Below, one piece after another: positions 52,874 to 60,762 of a stretch of 64,000 nucleotides of DNA (position 1 is its first letter; each line of letters begins with the position of its first letter). The stretch is taken from positions 744,001-808,000 of the forward strand of contig NZ_JACHMG010000001.1 in NCBI RefSeq assembly GCF_014204865.1, read 5' to 3'. The position numbers and the translations under genes were made by a program. The notes under the pieces were generated by a model. That model was not told the DNA's origin, ran no database searches, and saw only the letters and a program-made list of their open reading frames with translations. Source of the stretch: Amycolatopsis jiangsuensis. Its GTDB lineage: Bacteria; Actinomycetota; Actinomycetes; Mycobacteriales; Pseudonocardiaceae.

Positions 52874-55036
52874 TTACTGGTGTGACTCAGGGGGATTCGT
52901 GGTACTGACGAGGTGGTCGACGGGCTCGCGGGAGGCGATCAGCGCGGCCAGGACCGTCGTCACCGGGACCGCGGCGACGATGCCCACCGAGCCCGCCAGC
53001 GTGCGGATGATCTCCGACGCGATGTCCTCGCTGCCCAGCAGCGCGCCGAGCCCGACGCCGGAGATCGCGGAGTACAGCATCACCGGCAGTGCGGCGCCGG
53101 CGTAGGCCATCACCAGGGTGTTGACCGCCGAGCCGACGTGGTCGCGGCCGATGCGCAGGCCCGAGCCGTACAGTTCGCGCCAGCCGAGCGACGGGTTGGC
53201 GCGCCGCAGTTCCCACACCGCGCTCGTCTGCGTGACGGTCACGTCGTCGAGCACCCCCAGCGCGCCGATCACCACGCCGGCCAGCAGCAGGCCGCGCGCG
53301 TCGATGCCGTGGCCGAGCGAGCCGATCAGCGTGGTGGTGCTGTCGCCGAGCCCGGTGAGCGACGCGGCCGCGGAGAAGATCGCCGACAGGACGCCGATGA
53401 GGGCGAGGCTGACCAGCGTGCCCAGCACCGCGACCGATGTTCTCGCGGACAACCCGTGCGTCAGGTACAGGGCCAGGAACATGATCGCGCCCGCCCCGGC
53501 GATCGCGACCAGCAGCGGACTCTCCCCGGCGAGGATCGCGGGCAGCACGAACAGCACGATGACCACGAAGCTCAGCGCCAGCGCGACCAGCGCGGCCAGC
53601 CCCTGCCAGCGGCCCAGCACGAGCACCGCCGCGGCGAACAGCGCGGCCAGCAGCACCAGCGGCGTCCCGCGCTGGAAGTCGACGAGCTGGAACGACTGCG
53701 GGTCCAGCGCGTCGCCCCCGTTGTAGGTGAGCACGACGTCGTCGCCGGCGGAGAACCGTGGCGTACCCGGTTCGATGGGCACGGTCAGCCGTAGCGGCTT
53801 CCCGGCCGCCGGTCCGTCGGTCATCCGCAGGTCCACGGTGAGGCACGGTTTGTCGTCCGGCCCCGGTTGCGTGCCCACCTGGACCTGACCCGGCTGCAGG
53901 CACGGCCCGGACGTGGCGGTGGTGATCGACGCCTGCACCGGCGTGCCCTGCGGGACGGCGCTGTCGGGTAGGGCCTTGCCCCACGGGTAGAGCACGATCA
54001 TCGCGGCCACCGTCGCCACCGCCAGCGGCGCGAGCAGCCAGACGAGCAGAGTGCGGACCCGTTTCGACGCGGGGGCCGCCGGGCCGTGCCCGTGCCCGTG
54101 CCCGTGCCCGTCGCCGTGGTCACCGCCGTGGTCACGATGCCGGTTCACGCCGGCGAATGCGCGGCGGAAACCCTTGCGCACCAGTGATTCCGGTGGCGTG
54201 TCCGCTTCGGGCCGGGTGGTGTGCTCCGGTGCGTTCGGGTGGCTCCCGGGTGTGGAGATCCCGCCGGTGGGTTGCCGGGACGGGTCATCCGGGACACGGC
54301 GACGGCCGGGCACCGGGGTTTCGCCGGTGGACCGGCGGCGCCCGGCCGGGGGAGGAGTGTCGCCGGTGCGGCGGGGTGCCCGCCGCGGCACGCCTTCGGA
54401 TGATCCGGGATCCTCGCGCGGCCCGGCGGCGCGGGGACGGCGGGTTCGCGGCGGGTGGCCGGGATTCGCGGAGGGGTCGGCCGGATGCTGGTGGGGTGCG
54501 GCACCGGAGTCGTCGGCGGGCCGTGCTCGTCGCGGCACACCGGCCTGCTCCGAGGACCGCGGCCGCCGCGGCGCACCGGACTGCTCGGCGGACCGGGACC
54601 ATCGCGGGGACTCCGTGGGCCGGGCGCGGCGCGGCGGTGGCTCCTCTCCGGGCCACGGCGGGGTTCCGGGCTGGTCTGCGGCCCCGGAGCGTGGCGCGGC
54701 GGGCTGGCCCGCGGCCCGTGACGGCTGCGGTGCCCCGGATTGGTCAGCGGGTCCGCGCTGCTGCGATGTACTGGGCTGATCGGCGGATCCGCGCCGCTGC
54801 GGTGTACCGGGCAGGTCGGCGGGCCCGCGCCGTCGTGGCGTACCGGGCTGCTCGGCGGCCTCGGGCCGGTGCGGTGCGCCGGTGCCGTCCGGGCGGGGAC
54901 GGCGGATCCGGCGCGGGTCGGACGGGGGCACCGGGCGGTCGCCGCGGGACGGGGGTGGCGTCGACGGTTCGCCGGGGTCCCGGCGCGGGCGGCCGGGGTG
55001 GTCGTCGGGGTAGTCGCGCGGTGCCACGGCGCACAT
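52874..55036 (-). CDS. YibE/F-like membrane protein with long disordered N-terminus
   Basis: A 720-residue protein. Residues 1-290 are Pro/Arg/Gly-rich with 12-residue tandem repeats (ADQPGTPQRRGP type, about 61-119), and a His-rich stretch (HGDGHGHGHGHGP) precedes the first TM helix near 320. The rest is a YibE/F-like polytopic domain with an extracytoplasmic part and eight or so TM segments, including LDDVTVTQTSAVWELR. ATG 55036 has GGGAGG 5 bp upstream. The function of YibE/F is unknown. The N-terminus would be cytosolic, and its Gly-His run suggests metal binding. Confidence 0.8.
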   Translation of the reverse strand: MCAVAPRDYPDDHPGRPRRDPGEPSTPPPSRGDRPVPPSDPRRIRRPRPDGTGAPHRPEAAEQPGTPRRRGPADLPGTPQRRGSADQPSTSQQRGPADQSGAPQPSRAAGQPAAPRSGAADQPGTPPWPGEEPPPRRARPTESPRWSRSAEQSGAPRRPRSSEQAGVPRRARPADDSGAAPHQHPADPSANPGHPPRTRRPRAAGPREDPGSSEGVPRRAPRRTGDTPPPAGRRRSTGETPVPGRRRVPDDPSRQPTGGISTPGSHPNAPEHTTRPEADTPPESLVRKGFRRAFAGVNRHRDHGGDHGDGHGHGHGHGPAAPASKRVRTLLVWLLAPLAVATVAAMIVLYPWGKALPDSAVPQGTPVQASITTATSGPCLQPGQVQVGTQPGPDDKPCLTVDLRMTDGPAAGKPLRLTVPIEPGTPRFSAGDDVVLTYNGGDALDPQSFQLVDFQRGTPLVLLAALFAAAVLVLGRWQGLAALVALALSFVVIVLFVLPAILAGESPLLVAIAGAGAIMFLALYLTHGLSARTSVAVLGTLVSLALIGVLSAIFSAAASLTGLGDSTTTLIGSLGHGIDARGLLLAGVVIGALGVLDDVTVTQTSAVWELRRANPSLGWRELYGSGLRIGRDHVGSAVNTLVMAYAGAALPVMLYSAISGVGLGALLGSEDIASEIIRTLAGSVGIVAAVPVTTVLAALIASREPVDHLVSTTNPPESHQ
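54085..54110. repeat. Tandem GTGCCC/Gly-His codon repeat
   Basis: Four consecutive copies of GTGCCC encode the Gly-His-Gly-His run of the YibE/F-like protein. Slippage at this site could change the number of His residues. Confidence 0.7.
54680..54856 (-). repeat. 36-bp tandem repeats in the YibE/F-like gene
   Basis: Five diverged units of 36 bp (the last 33 bp) encode 12-residue repeats A-D-Q-P-G-T-P-Q-R-R-G-P in the disordered N-terminal region. The phase is in frame with the protein. Confidence 0.75.
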
Positions 55037-55104
55037 CCTGCCCTCCCGGCGCGGGGTTCGCCCGTACCGGGTGGGGGAGCAGACGGGCGTATCCGGCGTT
55101 TCGT

Positions 55105-56091
55105 TCAGGCGTGCGTGGTGCGCAGATGCACTCGCCGGTAGGCCGACGGCGGCGTGTCGAAGTGGTCCAGGAACGCCTGCCGCAGGGTTTCGGTGGAGCC
55201 GAAGCCGCAGCGGCGGGCGATGGCGGTCAGCGGCAGGTCGCTGCCCGAGAGCAGGCGGGCCGCGTGCTCGGCGCGCACGGTCCGGACGTACTTTCCCGGC
55301 GTGGTCCCGAGATGCGCGTCGAACAGCCGGGTCAGCTGCCGGGCGCTGACGCCGACCTGCCGGGCGAGCACCGGGGTGCCGAGGTCCTCGGCGAGGTGCC
55401 CGGCGACGTAGGCGGTGAGGTCGCGGACCTGCCGGTGCTCCGGCGGCGGTCCGGACAGGAACATGCTCACCTGGGCCTGGTTTCCCGGCCGTTGCAGGTA
55501 GGTCACCAGGGTGCGGGCGGCCTCCCTGGCCAGCGCCGCGCCGTGGTCGTCCTCGACGAAGGCGAGCGTGAGGTCGAGTCCGCTGGTGACGCCCGCCGAG
55601 GTGTAGACGTCGCCGTGCCGCACGAACAGCGGGACCGGGTCGACCGACACCGAGGGGTACTGCTCGGCCAGCCGGGAGGCGTAGGACCAGTGCGTGGTCG
55701 CGCGGCGGCCGCTCAGCAGACCGGCCGCGGCGAGCACGCTGGACCCGGTGCAGACCGACGCGGTACGCCGGCTCAGCTGCGAAAGCCGCCGCACGTGCTC
55801 GAGCAGCCGCTGGTCGGCCGACGCCGCGCGGTGCCCGATCCCGCCCGCGACGACGACCGTGTCGAGTTCGCCGCGGAGCTGGTCGAGCCGTCCGTGCGGG
55901 GTGAGCGTGAGCCCGGACTGGCAGGCGAACGGCTGTCCGTCCACAGTGGCCAGCCGTACTTCGTACGGCCGGCGGGCGCCGAGGCGGTTGGCCGCGTCGA
56001 GCACGTCCGAGACGCAGGCGATGTCCAGCAGCTCGGCATCGGCGTACCCGAGGATCACGACGCGGCGCGGGGCTCCCGGCATGTACGGCAC
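55105..56091 (-). CDS. GlxA family transcriptional regulator (DJ-1/PfpI + AraC HTH)
   Basis: A 328-residue regulator. The N-terminal DJ-1/PfpI-like domain (about 10-180) includes CTGSSVLAAAGLLSGRRATT, and the C-terminal AraC-type HTH (about 225-320) includes VGVSARQLTRLFDAHLG and CGFGSTETLRQAFLDHF. GTG 56091 and ATG 56082 are both possible. It is divergent from a DJ-1/PfpI protein with the same CTGSLLLGEAGLL motif, so it probably controls that gene and responds to related chemistry. Confidence 0.88.
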   Translation of the reverse strand: MPYMPGAPRRVVILGYADAELLDIACVSDVLDAANRLGARRPYEVRLATVDGQPFACQSGLTLTPHGRLDQLRGELDTVVVAGGIGHRAASADQRLLEHVRRLSQLSRRTASVCTGSSVLAAAGLLSGRRATTHWSYASRLAEQYPSVSVDPVPLFVRHGDVYTSAGVTSGLDLTLAFVEDDHGAALAREAARTLVTYLQRPGNQAQVSMFLSGPPPEHRQVRDLTAYVAGHLAEDLGTPVLARQVGVSARQLTRLFDAHLGTTPGKYVRTVRAEHAARLLSGSDLPLTAIARRCGFGSTETLRQAFLDHFDTPPSAYRRVHLRTTHA

Positions 56092-56180
56092 GGTAGCAGC
56101 CGGCCAGGCCGGAAGACAGGGTTCGCAGGATTCCGGACATCGCTGGCCCGGGCGTCGCCGCCGTCCGGGAGGCTGGGCCG

Positions 56181-56879
56181 ATGACCGAGAAGACGTTCGC
56201 TTTCGTCGTGTACCCCGGGCTCACCGCGCTGGACCTGGTCGGGCCGTTGCAGGTGCTGAACGCCTACGCGCAGGCCGATCCGGCGGTGCGGATCGCGGTG
56301 GTGGGGGAGAACCGGGACACGGTCGGGACGGATTCCCCGCTGCGGATCGCGCCGAGCCACACCTTCGCCGAGATCCCGGGGCCGGACTGGGTGCTCGTGC
56401 CCGGCGGAGGCGGGCCGACGCTGCGCGCGCTGTCGGATGCCACTCTCATCGGCTACCTCCGCCACGCCGCCGCCGGTGCCGAGCTGATGATGTCGGTGTG
56501 CACGGGATCGCTGCTGCTCGGCGAGGCCGGCTTGCTCGATGGGCGGGACGCCACCACGCACTGGATGTTCCGCGATCTGCTGCGTGCCTTCGGCGCGACG
56601 CCGGTGGCGCGGCGGTGGGTCGAGGACGGTCCGGTCATCACCGCCGCCGGAGTGTCCGCGGGGATCGACCTCGCCCTGCACGTCGTCGACCGGCTGGCCG
56701 GGCCGGACGTGGCGCGGCGTGTGCAGTTCGGCATCGAATACGATCCGCAACCACCGCACGGCCCGCTGGACTGGGACGCGGCGCCCGCCGACGATCTCCG
56801 GTCGATCCGGGAACGGGCGCTGCGTGACGGTCTGGCCGACGCGCCGGAGCTCCGGGAGAAGCTGCTCGCGCACGCCTGA
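56181..56879 (+). CDS. DJ-1/PfpI family protein
   Basis: A 232-residue protein with the family nucleophile elbow CTGSLLLGEAGLL (Cys near 109), GTG-start context YPGLTALDLVGPLQVLNAYA and VPGGGG. Family members are glyoxalases, isonitrile hydratases or proteases; the substrate is not predictable. It lies 89 bp from the divergent GlxA regulator. Confidence 0.85.
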   Translation: MTEKTFAFVVYPGLTALDLVGPLQVLNAYAQADPAVRIAVVGENRDTVGTDSPLRIAPSHTFAEIPGPDWVLVPGGGGPTLRALSDATLIGYLRHAAAGAELMMSVCTGSLLLGEAGLLDGRDATTHWMFRDLLRAFGATPVARRWVEDGPVITAAGVSAGIDLALHVVDRLAGPDVARRVQFGIEYDPQPPHGPLDWDAAPADDLRSIRERALRDGLADAPELREKLLAHA

Positions 56880-57025
56880 GGCCCGGCCGGGCCGCGGGAG
56901 CGGCGCGGCGAAATTGCAGCTGCACGTGCGAGGTGATCACGTGCGGGTCACGTCACGCCGCCATCTCGGTGACCTGCCCCACCGAAGACCTTGACCGGCC
57001 TGGCCGGGCGCGTACCGTCGGATGG

Positions 57026-57379
57026 ATGGCTCCACGCCGGGGGCGCAACGGCCTCACCCTCCTCACCACCGTCCGTGACGGTGATCTCGTGCTGGTGACC
57101 GCCGCCGGGGAGATCGACGTGGCGTCGGTGGGGGATTTCCGCGCGGTGCTCTCGAACGCCTGCGGGGCGGGGGAGAAGCTGGTCGTCGACCTGACCAGGG
57201 TCGGCTACCTCAGCTGTGCCGGGCTGCGCGCGCTGGAAGAGACGAGCCGGGCCCGTCCGGCGCTGTCGGTGGTCGCGACCGGCTCGGTCGTGCTGCGCGC
57301 GTTCGCGGTGTCCGGAGTCGGCGCGGCCGTCCCGGTGCGCCCGCGGCTGCGAGAGGCGTGCGCTGCCGCTCGGGCGTGA
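57026..57379 (+). CDS. STAS domain anti-sigma factor antagonist
   Basis: A 117-residue STAS protein of the SpoIIAA/RsbV type, with VTAAGEIDVASVGDFRAVL and VDLTRVGYLSCAGLRALEE, where the Ser before C-A-G-L is the phosphorylation site that an anti-sigma kinase would use. ATG 57026 gives the usual length. No partner kinase is encoded nearby. Confidence 0.85.
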   Translation: MAPRRGRNGLTLLTTVRDGDLVLVTAAGEIDVASVGDFRAVLSNACGAGEKLVVDLTRVGYLSCAGLRALEETSRARPALSVVATGSVVLRAFAVSGVGAAVPVRPRLREACAAARA

Positions 57380-57700
57380 GCCAGCGCCCGGCGGCTCGGC
57401 CGGGAGTGGCGGGCTCGGGGCGTGAGTGTGCGTTGCGCTCGGCCGTAGGAGAGTGCGGCCGCTCGGGTACATGCATCAGCGGCGGCTCGGGCGTGAGTGT
57501 GGGCGACGGCTGGGCGTACGCGGGTGCAGCGGTTCGGTCAGTGTGTGCGGCGGCTCGGGTGTATGCGTGCGCGCCGGTTCGAGCGTGAGTGTGTGCAGCG
57601 GTTCGACGTACGCATGAGTGGAGCCTCGGGGCGTGAGCGGCCGCCCGGGCGTGAGCCGGTGCTGACGCGGGTACTCCTCGGGAGGAAGGCAATTCTGCTG
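57380..57700. repeat. Degenerate tandem-repeat region
   Basis: About 320 bp of degenerate repeats of a G(G)CTCGGGCGTGAGTGTG-like core interspersed with GTGCAGCGGTTCG-like spacers, at least six recognisable copies. It lies between the STAS and SPW genes. No gene is supported; reverse-strand open frames give Thr-Pro-Glu-Pro repeats of doubtful reality. Confidence 0.6.
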
Positions 57701-57712
57701 AGGTGATGTGAG

Positions 57713-58078
57713 ATGTCCAGCGGACATGACACCGCACCCCGGGCCGCGGTCGGCCCGCTCACCGGCGGTGCGGCCGGGCTCGCGGTGCTGGCCGGGCTGT
57801 ATCTGATCGTCGGCCCGTGGCTGGCCCGGTACGGCGGCGCGGCGGAACTGGCCGTGAGCAACACCGTGGCCGGGCTGGCCATCGTGGTCTTCGCCGCGCT
57901 GCGGTTGCCCGCACTGACCTGGGTGGTGCCGGTGCTCGGGGCCTGGGCGGCGGTCTCGCCGCTGATTCTGCGCTACGGCGACGAAACAGCGCCCTCGGAT
58001 GCCGCGGTGACGGGCAACCTGATCGCCGGGATCGTGGTGGTCGCCGCCGGGGTCACCTTGCTGGTCCGCCGCCGCTGA
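57713..58078 (+). CDS. SPW-repeat membrane protein
   Basis: A 121-residue membrane protein with four TM helices and a GPWLARYG-type repeat, matching the SPW family of short actinobacterial/archaeal membrane proteins of unknown function. ATG 57713 has GAGG upstream. Confidence 0.75.
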   Translation: MSSGHDTAPRAAVGPLTGGAAGLAVLAGLYLIVGPWLARYGGAAELAVSNTVAGLAIVVFAALRLPALTWVVPVLGAWAAVSPLILRYGDETAPSDAAVTGNLIAGIVVVAAGVTLLVRRR

Positions 58079-58082
58079 CCGG

Positions 58083-58832
58083 TCAGGACAGCGCGCCGGC
58101 GAGCCACTCCTGCCACGCCGCGGTCTCCACGGTGGCGTCGACGTCCGGCGCGAACAGATGGTGGCCGGCCGCGATCGGCAGGCCCAGCCCGGAACGTTCG
58201 TGGAACCGGTACAGCGCCTCCGGCGTGCGGACGCCCGCGTAGTGCCGGGTCGAGTAGTCGAGCACGCCCTCGATCGGCGCCTGACCTTCCCGGGGAATCC
58301 GAACCTCTTGCCCGGCAACGGGTTCCTCCGGCAACCCGAGTGCAGCCAGCAGCTTCGGCCACGCTTCGGGAACGGCGGAGGACGGCGGACCGTCCGCCGT
58401 CACGTAGGTCGCGAAGCGTCCCGGGAAGTGCCGCAGCAGCTCTCCGAGCGTGTGCAGGTACATGTCCCAGCCGAGGGAGAACGCCTCATGGTACTCGTCG
58501 TTCCAGTCGTCGGAGGTGAATCCACGGTGCACGAACCGCAGCACCGACGTGCCGTCCCCGGCGGCCTCGACGAGGTATTCGAACGCTTCGAACGAACCAC
58601 TCTCGTCGGGCTCACTTCGGTAACTCAACCGGCGCGGCGGCTGCCATCCGGTGATCTCGGCGTCGCTGCGCATCTCGCCGAGCCGGAACCGGATCCGCCT
58701 CGCCGCGGCGTCGACCTCGTGCCGGCCCATGAACCACGAGTCGATGCCCGGTCCGGTCGCCACCGCTTCCCACACCGCCTCCGGCCCGGCGGGCAGCCGA
58801 ACCTCTTTGGCGATCTCGAACTCGTGTCCCAT
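58083..58832 (-). CDS. SRPBCC (AHSA1-like) domain protein
   Basis: A 249-residue protein. The first about 150 residues have the START/AHSA1 pattern (KEVRLPAGPEAVWEAVATGP, WQPPRRLSYR, GWDMYLHTLGELLRHF). ATG 58832 gives MGHEFEIAKE; the TTG/GTG upstream starts would lie inside the palindromic operator. Such genes usually sit next to an ArsR regulator that binds a dyad like the one at 58846-58871; here no ArsR gene is in the window. Confidence 0.78.
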   Translation of the reverse strand: MGHEFEIAKEVRLPAGPEAVWEAVATGPGIDSWFMGRHEVDAAARRIRFRLGEMRSDAEITGWQPPRRLSYRSEPDESGSFEAFEYLVEAAGDGTSVLRFVHRGFTSDDWNDEYHEAFSLGWDMYLHTLGELLRHFPGRFATYVTADGPPSSAVPEAWPKLLAALGLPEEPVAGQEVRIPREGQAPIEGVLDYSTRHYAGVRTPEALYRFHERSGLGLPIAAGHHLFAPDVDATVETAAWQEWLAGALS

Positions 58833-58845
58833 ACCCTGCACAGTG

Positions 58846-58871
58846 CCATTGACAATAATAGTTGTCAATGG
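58846..58871. promoter_or_regulatory. Perfect 10+6+10 operator dyad
   Basis: CCATTGACAA-TAATAG-TTGTCAATGG is a perfect 26-bp inverted repeat lying 14 bp upstream of the leftward SRPBCC start and 60 bp upstream of the rightward pyruvate-oxidase-like gene. The form resembles ArsR-type binding sites. It could control both genes. Confidence 0.8.
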
Positions 58872-58930
58872 TACGGCGCGTCCGCGGGATCGGTGCCAGA
58901 CTGCGAGGATTCCCGAGACAAGGAGCCGGT

Positions 58931-60679
58931 ATGGCGACGGTGGCCGATCAGCTGGTCGACGTTCTCGTGCAGTGCGGCGTGCGCCGGATCTACGGCGTCG
59001 TGGGCGACAGCCTCAACCCGGTGGTGGACGCGGTGCGGCGCTCCGGTGGCTCGGCCCGCGGCGGGATCGACTGGATGCACGTGCGCAACGAGGAGGCCGG
59101 TGCGTTCGCCGCGGCGGCCGAGGCGCAGCTCACCGGCCGGCTCGCGGTGTGCGCCGGCAGCTGCGGCCCGGGCAATCTGCACCTGCTGCAGGGGGTCTAC
59201 GACGCGCACCGCTCGGGTGCGCCGGTGCTTGCGATCGCCTCGCACATCCCGGCCGCACAGATCGGCACCGGCTTCTTCCAGGAGACCCGCCCGCAGCACC
59301 TGTTCGCCGAATGTTCGCACTACTGCGAGCTGGTCAGCACGCCGGAGCAGATGCCGCGGCTGGCGCGGATCGCGGTGCAGAACGCGGTGGGCCGCCGGGG
59401 CGCGGCGGTACTCGTGCTGCCGGGCGATCTTTCCCACGAACCCGCCGTGCACGCCACCGGCGAGTCCGCGTCGCTCGGCGGTCCGCCCGCGGTGCTGCCC
59501 GCCGAGGACGACCTCGTGCGCCTCGCCGAGCGGATCAACCGTGCGGAAAAGGTGATGATCATGGCGGGCGCGGGCTGCCGGGACGCGCACGCCGACGTGC
59601 TCGCGCTCGCCGACCTGGTCGGTGCTCCGGTCGGGCATTCGTTGCGGGGCAAGGAGTTCGTGCAGTACGACAATCCGTTCGACGTGGGGATGAGCGGCCT
59701 GCTCGGGTACGGCGCCTGCTACCAGGCGATGCACGAGGCCGATCTGGTGCTGCTGCTGGGCACCGACTTCCCGTACGACACGTTCCTGCCGCAGCGCAAC
59801 ACCGTGCAGGTCGACCTCGACCCGGCGCGGATCGGTCGCCGCTCGGTGCTGGAGTTCGGCGTGCAGGGCGACGTCGGCGCCACGATCCGCGCGGTGCTGC
59901 CGGAACTGCGGCGGCGTGCGGATCGCTCCTTCCTGCACGACATGCTGCGCAAGCACGAGCGTGGCCTGCAGCGGGTCGTGGACGCCTACACCGAAGAGGT
60001 CTCGCAGCGCGTTCCCCTGCATCCCGAGTACGTCGCCGACGTCCTCGACGAGGAGGCCGCCGAGGATGCGGTGTTCACTGTGGACACCGGGATGTGCAAC
60101 GTCTGGGCGGCCCGCTACGTCACCCCGAACGGGCACCGCCGGATCCTCGGTTCGTTCGTGCACGGCAGCATGGCCAACGCGCTGCCGCACGCGATCGGCG
60201 CGCAGTCGGCCGCACCCGGCCGTCAGGTGGTGGCGATGTGTGGGGACGGCGGCCTCGCCATGTTGCTGGGTGAGCTGCTCACCCTGAAAACCCATGCGCT
60301 GCCGGTGAAAGCGGTGGTGTTCAACAACTCCTCGCTCGGCATGGTGAAGCTGGAGATGCTGGTGGACGGGCTGCCGGAGTTCGGCACCGACCACGACCAG
60401 GTGGACTTCGCCGCGCTCGCCCGCGCGGCCGGCCTGCACGCCCGCCGGGTGGAGCAGCCGGCCGAGGTACGGGACGGGATCCGCGAGATCCTCGCCCACG
60501 ACGGTCCGGCGCTGCTCGACGTGGTCACCGACCCGAGCGCGCTGTCCATCCCGCCGAACATCACCGCCGCCCAGGTCCGCGGGTTCGCGCTGGCAGCGAG
60601 CAAAACGGTCCTCGGCGGCGGCGTGGGAAAGATGCTGAACCTGGCGAAGTCCAACCTGCGCAACCTTCCGCGCCCCTGA
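58931..60679 (+). CDS. Thiamine-diphosphate-dependent pyruvate oxidase/dehydrogenase (PoxB-like)
   Basis: A 582-residue TPP enzyme of the acetolactate-synthase/pyruvate-oxidase superfamily. The Glu that activates TPP is in RNEEAGAFAAAAEA near residue 57, and the TPP-binding motif runs from MCGDGGLAMLLGELLTL to VFNNSSLGMV. Domain order (PYR, central FAD-type, PP) and length fit pyruvate:quinone oxidoreductase (PoxB). ATG 58931 follows AGGAG. Three 12-bp repeats sit at the 3' end and include the stop. Confidence 0.85.
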   Translation: MATVADQLVDVLVQCGVRRIYGVVGDSLNPVVDAVRRSGGSARGGIDWMHVRNEEAGAFAAAAEAQLTGRLAVCAGSCGPGNLHLLQGVYDAHRSGAPVLAIASHIPAAQIGTGFFQETRPQHLFAECSHYCELVSTPEQMPRLARIAVQNAVGRRGAAVLVLPGDLSHEPAVHATGESASLGGPPAVLPAEDDLVRLAERINRAEKVMIMAGAGCRDAHADVLALADLVGAPVGHSLRGKEFVQYDNPFDVGMSGLLGYGACYQAMHEADLVLLLGTDFPYDTFLPQRNTVQVDLDPARIGRRSVLEFGVQGDVGATIRAVLPELRRRADRSFLHDMLRKHERGLQRVVDAYTEEVSQRVPLHPEYVADVLDEEAAEDAVFTVDTGMCNVWAARYVTPNGHRRILGSFVHGSMANALPHAIGAQSAAPGRQVVAMCGDGGLAMLLGELLTLKTHALPVKAVVFNNSSLGMVKLEMLVDGLPEFGTDHDQVDFAALARAAGLHARRVEQPAEVRDGIREILAHDGPALLDVVTDPSALSIPPNITAAQVRGFALAASKTVLGGGVGKMLNLAKSNLRNLPRP

Positions 60680-60706
60680 ACCCGCCCCTGAACCCGCCCC
60701 TGAACC
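60671..60706 (+). repeat. Three perfect 12-bp tandem repeats at a stop codon
   Basis: CGCCCCTGAACC is repeated three times without change (60671-60706). The first copy encodes the last Arg-Pro and the stop of the TPP enzyme, so the extra copies are probably slippage duplications of the gene end. Confidence 0.85.
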
Positions 60707-60707
60707 G

Positions 60708-60751
60708 TCGTGAGTGGCGAGGCCGGTGAGAACCGGCCTCGCCACTCACGA
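60708..60751. repeat. Palindromic repeat, copy C (perfect, convergent terminator)
   Basis: TCGTGAGTGGCGAGGCCGGT pairs perfectly (20 bp) with ACCGGCCTCGCCACTCACGA around GAGA. It sits between the convergent TPP enzyme and ABC transporter genes and is the best-paired copy of the family. Confidence 0.9.
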
Positions 60752-60762
60752 GGGGGTCGGGG

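Noticed and set aside
57380..57700. CRISPR-like array
   Set aside because: Repeats are degenerate with no uniform spacers and no cas genes are in the window.
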